From CAYMLQ01 sp964390795 (GTDB lineage: Bacteria > Verrucomicrobiota > Kiritimatiellia > RFP12 > UBA1067): 42,595 nt of DNA. Both the position numbers and the translations under genes were made by a program. The notes under the pieces are model-generated. The model did no database searches. It was given only the letters and a program-made list of their open reading frames with translations, and was not told the origin of the DNA. The stretch is from assembly GCA_964390795.1 (NCBI GenBank), contig CAYMLQ010000011.1, positions 1 through 42,595 on the forward strand. The letters are read 5' to 3'. The stretch's first letter is position 1, and every line of letters starts with the position of its first letter. Shown here piece after piece: positions 36,129 to 42,595 of this stretch.

Positions 36129-36147
36129 AGGGCTATTTCAGCTCTTC
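36127..36147 (+). terminator. Hairpin across convergent stops
   Basis: GAAGGGCT (36127-36134), loop ATTTC, AGCTCTTC (36140-36147): an 8-bp stem with one G-U pair on the plus strand. It covers the ends of the HTH-EIIA gene and the VWA gene. No T-tract follows, so terminator function is tentative. Confidence 0.35.
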
Positions 36148-38103
36148 CTCGTATGGGATCGCCACGCCGTACTGCTTGTTGACCTTGAGCATCTCCGCAA
36201 AGACCTGCTGCAGAGGCTCGCGCGAGTAGGCGCTGACCAGATGGAACATCTTCTGCTGCGCCCACCGGGTTTTCACCGCAGGCGAGCCCAGCTTGGCGTG
36301 GCGCGTCAGGCTCAGCCTGAAGATCGAATCATAGCCTTTGCCCGCCGCCAGCCCGCGCAACTGAAAGACCAGTTCCTCGGTGCCCTCGGGGCAGACGCCA
36401 ACCATTTCCAGTTGGCGGTCTTTGTAGAGGTTGGCCGTACTCTTGGGATACACCTCGCTCTTGGACGCCGAGTCAAAGGCCACCGTGATGTCGCCCATGA
36501 CCGGATAGCGAAGCCCCTCATAAACCGTCGCCATCGAAGAGGGAATGTCCCACCGGTTACCCGACAGCACCAGCGAGGAGCCCCTGTTGCAATACGTCAG
36601 CATGTCGAGCAGGTACGTGTTGGCCTTGCTATGGGTGCCGTACATGTAGACCGACATCATACCGCTGTTCAGCTTCGCGAAGGCGCCGATGATCTTGGCG
36701 CTCTCCGTCATGCCGAAGGTGGGCTTGCCGTCCGTCACGATAAACGCGACCATGGGTCGGTTCGGATCGCGCGGCAGCTTGATCAGCGACTGCAGTGAGC
36801 CGAACACGTCCGTCTGACCGAACGACCGCATGCCGGAGACAAACTCCGAGGCCTTCCGCTTGCTTTCCGGCGTCACCTCCGTCCACGCGGGGAAACAGTT
36901 CTCGAAGGTGTCGCGAAAACCAACCACGTTAAACCGGTCCTGGGGATTCATCGTCTCCAGCGCCGCCAGCAGCGCCCGGCGGCAGAAATTCAGGCGTTCT
37001 TCCGACATCGACGCCGACACATCCTGCACCCACACGATGTCTTTGGCGATAACCGGCACGGGCTTGTCCGTCCGCGGCTGAATGCCGATCCGGAAATACA
37101 GGCGGCCCGGCTCTTGCGGGTCGCGATAGGTCTCCATGCCGACGGACAGCAGATCGTCGATCGGAATATAATCGATCGTCTCCTGCAGCGCGGCGATCTT
37201 GGCCTGCGTCTCGCGCGCCTTGCGCTCCTCCTCGCTGAGCACGCTCTCAGCCACCTTCTTGACCGCCTCCTGCGCCTGTTTCTGCACCAGTTCCTGCTGA
37301 CCCGGCGTGAGCTTCGTGCCGTCGGGCGACAACCCGTCCGGACTCCCCCCCATTCCGGCCTTTGCATTTTTTTCGCCCGGCTGCAGCGCGAAGCGCGCCT
37401 CGGTCGCGCCGGCGGAAACCTGGGCGGGCGTGCCCGGCGCCTCCGCCGTCGGAACCTTGAACGTGCCCTTTTTGATCGCGGTGTCGAACACCTCTGCCGC
37501 CTCAAGCGGTTTCGGAGGTTCAGGATCCTTTCCGAAACGGCGACCCGCGAGATCGATCGACGGCACAATGTCCGGCGCCTGACGCACACGCTCGATCATC
37601 GGGATCTCGCGGCGAGGCAGAGCCGCCACCTCGTCCTGCACGGTGCGGTCGAAAATCTGAGCGATCTCCTGCCGCGGCATCCACGGCGTCGTGTCCACCT
37701 GCTGCACAGACGACTCTTTCAGCGCCGGCACCCCGGGAGTCAGCGCCTCACGCGGGATCGGCGGCGGTGCTGTCAGCGCGGGGCTCGCGCTCTGGCTCAG
37801 CGCCTCCACCTTTTCGCCGACCTCGATCGGCCCGCGGCTCGGCGCGTCGCGCTCCCCCACAACTTTTTCCGCCAAGCGCATCGGATCAGTGCGCATCGTC
37901 TCCACCCGCATCGGCGGCACGCGGTCACCGGAGAACCACTCGCGGCCCTTCTCGGCAAGGCGCGTCATGCCGGTGATGCTCCAGTCGGCAAAGAAATACA
38001 TGACCACCACATGGATGACCGCCGAAAGCAACACCGCCACACACGCCAACATCCAGTGATTGTCGCTCTGCCTTTGGTGGTATCCGAAACCCTGTGGTAT
38101 CAT
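36133..38103 (-). CDS. Membrane-anchored VWA-domain protein of an Exb/Tol-type motor operon
   Basis: 656 residues. A short cytoplasmic start is followed by one membrane helix (about 18-38, LACVAVLLSAVIHVVVMYFF), a long Pro-rich periplasmic linker (60-300) with a coiled segment (QQELVQKQAQEAVKKVAESV), then a VWA domain with a complete MIDAS: DVSAS (D361), T431 in GQTDVFG, and D458 in VTDGKP. VWA domains bind protein partners through a metal. The tail (RWAQQKMFHLVSAYSRE) resembles VIT/VWA proteins. Anchor plus Pro-rich stalk is the layout of TonB and TolA. The ATG overlaps the TPR gene's stop as ATGA. Last gene of the operon. Confidence 0.85.
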   Translation of the reverse strand: MIPQGFGYHQRQSDNHWMLACVAVLLSAVIHVVVMYFFADWSITGMTRLAEKGREWFSGDRVPPMRVETMRTDPMRLAEKVVGERDAPSRGPIEVGEKVEALSQSASPALTAPPPIPREALTPGVPALKESSVQQVDTTPWMPRQEIAQIFDRTVQDEVAALPRREIPMIERVRQAPDIVPSIDLAGRRFGKDPEPPKPLEAAEVFDTAIKKGTFKVPTAEAPGTPAQVSAGATEARFALQPGEKNAKAGMGGSPDGLSPDGTKLTPGQQELVQKQAQEAVKKVAESVLSEEERKARETQAKIAALQETIDYIPIDDLLSVGMETYRDPQEPGRLYFRIGIQPRTDKPVPVIAKDIVWVQDVSASMSEERLNFCRRALLAALETMNPQDRFNVVGFRDTFENCFPAWTEVTPESKRKASEFVSGMRSFGQTDVFGSLQSLIKLPRDPNRPMVAFIVTDGKPTFGMTESAKIIGAFAKLNSGMMSVYMYGTHSKANTYLLDMLTYCNRGSSLVLSGNRWDIPSSMATVYEGLRYPVMGDITVAFDSASKSEVYPKSTANLYKDRQLEMVGVCPEGTEELVFQLRGLAAGKGYDSIFRLSLTRHAKLGSPAVKTRWAQQKMFHLVSAYSREPLQQVFAEMLKVNKQYGVAIPYEEELK

Positions 38104-40460
38104 GACTGGGCCTTCCTCTCCGTCGCCGCCGTCCCGGTCTGGCCCGGATTCGCCAGCGGCGAGTTCGGATACCGGTTGCGCAGTTCTTCGCGTAAGGCTT
38201 GGGCCTCCGCGCCACGGCCCGACTTGTCGAGCAGCGCCGCCGCCTTGCTGAGCGCCTCGGGAACCAGCGCGGCATCATCGAACAGAATGCCCACGCTCAT
38301 GTAGTAGCGCAGCGCGGCCTCCACGTCGCCTTTCAATTCGGCGTTACGCGCCAGCCCCGCATAGGCGTGCGCACGCAAGCCCAGCAGCTCAGGAGAGGCG
38401 GCACGCGTGGCCGCGTCGTTGAGCTGCACGCTGGCCGCATCGTACTTTCCGGACTCGGTCAGCAGCTCGCCCAAACGCAGCGCGGCCTCGGCCCCGTACG
38501 CCGTGGACGCGCCCGTCGCCAACGCTTCGGTGAAGGCGTGCATCGCGGGGTCGCGCTCCGACTTCGCCCGGTGTACCCGCCCCACCAGGGTCCACGCCGT
38601 CTGATTCCAGCCCTTGTCGACATTCTGTGCGATCAGCGTAGTCGCGGCCTGGGCCGCCGCGTCGTACTGTTTTTGCTCGAGCTGGAACTCGGCCAGCCAC
38701 GCGAGACGGTCCGCGCCGAGCTTCTCGGCGATCGGCGCGTCGAGCAGCTTAAGGAAGTAGGCCGCCGCCTCGGGCTTACGGCCGACCTGCTGCAGGATCA
38801 TCCCCAGCTCTAACATAGCCTCGCGCTCAAATTCCTTGGGCGGCACCGCCGCCAGACACGCGAGGAACAGCTTCTCGGCTTCGGCGAACTCGCCTGCCTG
38901 ACGGTACACGGAGGCGCGCCAGTAAAGCACTTCGGCTTTGCGGGCGTCTTCCGGAAAACGGCGCATGCGCTCGTCCAACGTTCCGCCCGCAGCCCGCAGA
39001 TTTCTGATGCGCAACTCCTCCATCGCCTTTTGATAGAGCGTCTCGGACACCATCTCGCCAGCCGGATATTTGGTCAGCAACGCGGTCCAGTCGCGCAAGG
39101 CCGCGTCGCTCTGCCCCAGGCGGGCCAGACAGACCCCGGAGGCGTAAAGCGACTTGCCCGCGAGCGGATCATCCGGGAACCGCTCTGCCACCTGCAAGAA
39201 CCACGCCGACGCCGACTCCCATGCCTCCTGCTTCTGCAAGAGCCACCCCAGCCGGTACAGCGCGTCTTTTACGAGCGTGCTTTTTGGGTACTTGTCCACC
39301 AGCATCCGGCAGTTCTGCACCGCGACCTCGGGCTGCTGCAGCGCGATCGCCGCCTCGGAATTCATCCACAGCACGTTGTCGGCGACCTCCTCCGGCGGCT
39401 CTAGAAACAGCGCCGAGGCCTTCAGCACCTCCTGATACTTGCTGTCCCGGTACAGCGCCGTGAGGCGCTCGTACTGGGCCGCCTTCGCGAGGCGACCCGC
39501 CGGAAACGCAGCAAGCTGCTGGTCGTAGAAGGCCACCGCCTCCGGCCGCTGCTCGAGCTGCCGCAGGCAGTTCGCCTTGACGTACAGCACCTCCTCGCGC
39601 GACGGGTGCTGCGCGTTGCCGATGATCAGATCGAGTATCCCGGAAGCCTCTTTGAAGCGCCCCGCATAGAAGTTGGCCCAGCCCGCCGACAGCGCGCTCT
39701 CGACTACCCGCGGCGAGTTCGGATACTTACTCCGCAAATTCTGAAAAAGATTCGCGCTCTCCTCGTAACGCAGGTCGATCAGCGCGACCTGCGCGGCAAA
39801 ATAGCAGGCCTCCTCGGCGACCTTCGCGTCCTTGGCCTTGTGCGCCAGGTCCAAATAGAGCCCCATGGCGCGCCGCCGGTCCTCCGGCTTGCCTGTCTGC
39901 GTCAGCAGCCAGCCCATGCGCAGCCCCGAATACATGCCGTAATCGGTCTCCGCAAACTCCTTGCCCAACTGCTCGTAGCGCGCCAGCGCGTCGCCCGGCC
40001 GCTTCAGCCCCTCCAGCGTCTCGCCCAAATGGTATAGGGCCGCCGAACGCACCTCAGGCGGCACGCCAGCGGCCGTCAGCTTATCGAACGCGGCGGCAGC
40101 CGGCTCCAGCGAAGCGCCGCCCGCCTCCTTCAGGATCAGCGCGCGCTGAAGCTGCGCGCGCGGCACATTCGCGCTGGCGGGAAACTGCTCGATCAGCCGC
40201 CGGTAGGCCGCCTCGGCCTCAGGCAGCCGCTTCGTCCGGCGGTAGCACTCGCCCAGACGGAACAGGGCGTCGTCCAGCCCTGCCGCGCCCGGCGTATCGG
40301 CCAGGGCCGCGTATTCGCGAGCCGCCAGCTCATACATGCTGCGCCGAAACAGGCCGTCCGCAAGCTGCTGGCGGTCCTTCACCTCCACCGGATCGGCCGC
40401 CGCCGCGCTCAGCCCCAGCGCCAGCAGCCCGACGCATAACCCCTGTGCAGTAACCCTCAT
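38100..40460 (-). CDS. Periplasmic TPR-repeat protein
   Basis: 786 residues with a signal peptide (MRVTAQGLCVGLLALGLSAAAA), then tetratricopeptide repeats throughout (YELAAREYAAL, PEAEAAYRRLIEQFPAS, YEESANLFQNLRSKYPNSP, PEVAVQNCRMLVDKYPKST, DAALRDWTALLTKYPAG, FAEAEKLFLACLAA). The spacing resembles BamD/CpoB-type TPR proteins that handle envelope assembly. The start overlaps the ExbD-like stop (ATGA) and its own stop overlaps the VWA start, implying a fixed-ratio complex. By position it would be the CpoB-like scaffold of the ExbB/ExbD/VWA machine. Confidence 0.9.
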   Translation of the reverse strand: MRVTAQGLCVGLLALGLSAAAADPVEVKDRQQLADGLFRRSMYELAAREYAALADTPGAAGLDDALFRLGECYRRTKRLPEAEAAYRRLIEQFPASANVPRAQLQRALILKEAGGASLEPAAAAFDKLTAAGVPPEVRSAALYHLGETLEGLKRPGDALARYEQLGKEFAETDYGMYSGLRMGWLLTQTGKPEDRRRAMGLYLDLAHKAKDAKVAEEACYFAAQVALIDLRYEESANLFQNLRSKYPNSPRVVESALSAGWANFYAGRFKEASGILDLIIGNAQHPSREEVLYVKANCLRQLEQRPEAVAFYDQQLAAFPAGRLAKAAQYERLTALYRDSKYQEVLKASALFLEPPEEVADNVLWMNSEAAIALQQPEVAVQNCRMLVDKYPKSTLVKDALYRLGWLLQKQEAWESASAWFLQVAERFPDDPLAGKSLYASGVCLARLGQSDAALRDWTALLTKYPAGEMVSETLYQKAMEELRIRNLRAAGGTLDERMRRFPEDARKAEVLYWRASVYRQAGEFAEAEKLFLACLAAVPPKEFEREAMLELGMILQQVGRKPEAAAYFLKLLDAPIAEKLGADRLAWLAEFQLEQKQYDAAAQAATTLIAQNVDKGWNQTAWTLVGRVHRAKSERDPAMHAFTEALATGASTAYGAEAALRLGELLTESGKYDAASVQLNDAATRAASPELLGLRAHAYAGLARNAELKGDVEAALRYYMSVGILFDDAALVPEALSKAAALLDKSGRGAEAQALREELRNRYPNSPLANPGQTGTAATERKAQS

Positions 40461-40894
40461 TTGCTCTCCGCCGCGCCAGACGTCTTGTCTTCGCTCGTCG
40501 CCATCGAGAAGTTCCAGATGTCCGCCTTGCGGCAGGTGTCGACCACCTTGATCAGATCCTCGTAGCGCGTCTCCTTGTCGGCCCGCAGCACCACCGGCTG
40601 CCCAGGGAAGTAGCGGGCGAGCCGGTCCAGACGCGACTTGAGCGCGTCCAGCGTCAGGTCCTGCTGGTTAACCGCGATGCGCCCGTCCTTGGCGATGTTG
40701 ATTATGATCTCGCCCGGGAGGCGGTCGGGGACCTTGCCGCTCTGCGCCGACGGCAGGGTGATGTCGATCTCGTATTCCCACTGGGAAAAGACCGACGTCG
40801 TGATGAAGAAGAAGAGCAGCAGAAAGATGATGTCCAGCATGGACGTCATCTGAAATGACGGAAGAACGCTCCGGCTCTTTTTCCTGAAGTTCAT
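40457..40894 (-). CDS. ExbD/TolR-family proton-channel subunit
   Basis: 145 residues: a short cytoplasmic start, one membrane helix (MLDIIFLLLFFFITTSVF) with the proton-carrying Asp at position 21 of the family, and a periplasmic domain (EIIINIAKDGRIAVNQQDLTL, QPVVLRADKETRYEDLIKVVD). Together with the ExbB-like subunit it would use the proton gradient to move a partner protein. ATGA overlaps join it to both neighbours. Confidence 0.95.
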   Translation of the reverse strand: MNFRKKSRSVLPSFQMTSMLDIIFLLLFFFITTSVFSQWEYEIDITLPSAQSGKVPDRLPGEIIINIAKDGRIAVNQQDLTLDALKSRLDRLARYFPGQPVVLRADKETRYEDLIKVVDTCRKADIWNFSMATSEDKTSGAAESK

Positions 40895-41670
40895 ACTTTG
40901 TCGATCCTGTCGCTATACCCGGTCCGCGTGCCCATCCCGATGATCGCCGTCAGCACCTCGGAGGCAGCCGCCTCCAGATTCGAGATCTGCCGGCTCGCGC
41001 GCCGGCGGAACCACGCGTAGAACGCCATGCACGGGATTGCGACCACCAGACCGAAAATCGTCGTCACGATCGCCTGCGACACGCCCGCAGCCAGAACCAC
41101 CGGCTTGGCGCTCGCGATATCGCTCGCCACGGAGCCGAACGCCGTCAGCATGCCCAGCACCGTGCCCAGCAGCCCGAGCAGCGGCGCGATCGTGGCCACG
41201 TCCAGCAGAAACTCCGTCTGCCCCTGGATGGCATCCGCCTGGCGCGCCCCCTCCGATTCCACCGCGCCGCGCAGCAGCGACACGTCGCAATTCGGCACGT
41301 TGCGCAGGCAGTCCAGCCCGGCCAGCACCACCGCCGCCAGCGGACACGGATGGCGGTCGCTCAGGCGCCGCACCTCGTTCAGATCGTTGGCTCGGATCTT
41401 CGAAAGGATGTCGCTCATCAGCTCATGCGGAATCACGGAGTTGGCGCGCAGCACGGTCAGGAAGTAAAACACCATCGCCAGCGCGAAGACCGAGATGGCC
41501 GCCAGGATCCACATGATCCAGCCTCCGTACGCCCACGCCTGCTTGAACGACATCCCATACGCGTTGACCGCAGGCGCCACAGCCGCCGCCTCCTGCGCAA
41601 CCGCCGCCGTCAGGAACCCCATGCAGGCCAGTACGCCCACAACCACCTTGCACCGCATCATGTTCTTCAT
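40891..41670 (-). CDS. ExbB/TolQ/MotA-family proton-channel subunit
   Basis: 259 residues. An N-terminal signal-like helix and a short Ala/Val-rich periplasmic stretch (QEAAAVAPAVNAYGMSF) precede the three membrane helices of the family (WIMWILAAISVFALAMVFYF; LLDVATIAPLLGLLGTVLGMLTAF; VVLAAGVSQAIVTTIFGLVVAIP). GLLGTVLGMLTAF is the family motif. The N-terminal extension is common in environmental ExbB proteins. The ATG has GGGAG upstream; it lies 19 bases after argH and overlaps the ExbD-like start at its end. Confidence 0.93.
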   Translation of the reverse strand: MKNMMRCKVVVGVLACMGFLTAAVAQEAAAVAPAVNAYGMSFKQAWAYGGWIMWILAAISVFALAMVFYFLTVLRANSVIPHELMSDILSKIRANDLNEVRRLSDRHPCPLAAVVLAGLDCLRNVPNCDVSLLRGAVESEGARQADAIQGQTEFLLDVATIAPLLGLLGTVLGMLTAFGSVASDIASAKPVVLAAGVSQAIVTTIFGLVVAIPCMAFYAWFRRRASRQISNLEAAASEVLTAIIGMGTRTGYSDRIDKV

Positions 41671-41689
41671 CGTTTCTCCCCTGTTTGTC

Positions 41690-42595
41690 TCAAACCGCAC
41701 GCCCGCTCGGAGCGCCGCACGTCACCGGAAAAGCCACGCCCAAAAGCTTGCAGAAGGCCGCGTTCGACCGCTTGCGCCGCACGCCCACCCACCGCCTCAC
41801 ATCGCTCACGCGGGCGCGGTACCACGCGAAATCCAGTCCCGCCGTACCCCCCGTGTGCGTCTTCGCCGCCAGCGCCGCATCCGGGTCGGCCGCCGCCAGT
41901 TCGTCCAAGTGCGAACGCACGTGCTGATACGCGTCGCGGAACGGCATCCCGCCCGCCACCAGCTCCAATGCCCGGTCCGTCGCAAACACGCCGGGCGTGA
42001 ACCCCGCGCGCAAACGCTCCGGCCGCACGTCGAGCGACTGCGCCATCAGCGCCATGATCCGCAGCGAGGCGCGCGTCACGCGCAGCCCCTCCATGTAAAG
42101 CTCCTTGGTCTCCTGCAGGTCGCGGTTATAGCCGCCGGGCATCGCCTTGAGAATCGTATTCGCCGCCGTCCCGTAGCCCAGCACCACCGCCGTCTTGGCG
42201 CGGATCAGCTCCAGCACGTCCGGATTGTATTTCTGCGGCATGATGCTGCTGCCCGTACACAGCTCAGGGGGCAGCACGAAATAACCGAACTCGGGCATTG
42301 AAAAGAGAATCAGATCCTCGGCCAGACGCGACAGGCTCAGCATGACCTGCCCGCACGCCGCCAGCATCACCGCCTCGTTCTTGCCGCGCACATTGCTCGC
42401 GTGAAACACGTTGTGATGCGGCGCCGAAAACCCCAGCAGCTTCGCCGTGAGTTCGCGATCCACCGGCAGCGGGACGCCGTATCCCGCCGCAGACCCCAGC
42501 GGGCAGCGGTCGTTGTACGTGTAGGCCGCCTCCACCAGCAGCAGGTCGTCCAGCAGCGTCTCGGCATAGCCCGTGGCCCACAGCCCCACCGAACT
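41690..42595 (-). CDS. argH: Argininosuccinate lyase, 5' end outside the window
   Basis: About 302 residues of the C-terminal part; the frame continues past base 42595. It cleaves argininosuccinate to arginine and fumarate in arginine synthesis, in the cytoplasm. The fumarase/aspartase signature GSSIMPQKYNPD is complete, as are ELIRAKTAVV and GYNRDLQETKEL. The stretch SSVGLWATGYAETLLDD and PLGSAAGYGVPLPVD is the ArgH form I associate with Bacteroidota rather than the E. coli form (PLGSGALAGT). It is followed at 19 bases by the exbB-like gene with no terminator, so it heads or precedes that operon. Confidence 0.9.
   Translation of the reverse strand, partial: SSVGLWATGYAETLLDDLLLVEAAYTYNDRCPLGSAAGYGVPLPVDRELTAKLLGFSAPHHNVFHASNVRGKNEAVMLAACGQVMLSLSRLAEDLILFSMPEFGYFVLPPELCTGSSIMPQKYNPDVLELIRAKTAVVLGYGTAANTILKAMPGGYNRDLQETKELYMEGLRVTRASLRIMALMAQSLDVRPERLRAGFTPGVFATDRALELVAGGMPFRDAYQHVRSHLDELAAADPDAALAAKTHTGGTAGLDFAWYRARVSDVRRWVGVRRKRSNAAFCKLLGVAFPVTCGAPSGRAV

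Overview
The window is about 42.6 kb of GC-rich bacterial DNA with one 100-base N gap (17113-17212), so it is a scaffold, probably from a metagenome bin or draft genome. The gene content suggests the PVC superphylum, most likely Kiritimatiellota, Lentisphaerota or relatives. Pointers are an SHD1-domain secreted protein, PD40/heme/HEAT proteins, an excisionase-type HTH fused to a PTS EIIA domain, a uroporphyrinogen-decarboxylase-like protein, large secreted beta-helix proteins, a CotH/LTD giant and a heptad-phased intergenic repeat. This placement is inference from family content. No rRNA, tRNA, CRISPR array, transposase or phage gene was seen.

Layout. 1-4620 (+) is the 3' part of a giant secreted CotH/lamin-tail protein, convergent with uvrB (6627-4642, -). 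A HpcH/HpaI aldolase (6768-7598, +) runs into a long heptad inverted repeat that separates it from a 786-aa membrane protein with a degenerate spermidine-synthase-like domain (10040-7680, -). Next come an SHD1 secreted protein (+), a collapsed gene remnant (-), a PD40/heme/HEAT protein (15379-11459, -), and divergently an MBL-fold hydrolase overlapping a class III adenylate cyclase that runs into the gap. After the gap, everything from 31218 down to 17213 is on the minus strand with short spacings. Its 5' part is a tightly packed set: PspA-like coiled coil, substrate-binding protein fused to an OmpA domain, ABC permease, ABC ATPase, membrane coiled-coil protein, AAA+ ATPase. It is followed by a truncated peptidase-like remnant, an esterase/SMP-30 fusion, a GH43-like protein, a three-heme PD40 protein and the start of a small exported protein.

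Right part. A URO-D-like protein (32665-31403) has its own promoter and terminator. Then come a beta-helix/CBM9-like secreted protein (35249-32862), a divergent HTH-EIIA protein (35409-36128), and a minus-strand operon argH - exbB/tolQ - exbD/tolR - TPR protein - VWA protein (42595-36133). In that operon the last four genes are joined by ATGA start/stop overlaps.

How the genes may work together. Two envelope machines stand out. The first couples a NitT/TauT-type ABC importer, whose binding protein is membrane-anchored and peptidoglycan-binding, to a PspA-like protein and a AAA+ ATPase. The second is a Tol/Exb-type motor in which a VWA protein with an N-terminal membrane anchor sits where TolA or TonB would be. 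A cyclase/MBL pair may form a small cyclic-nucleotide module. Three minus-strand genes look internally deleted or truncated, which is either real decay or an assembly effect.
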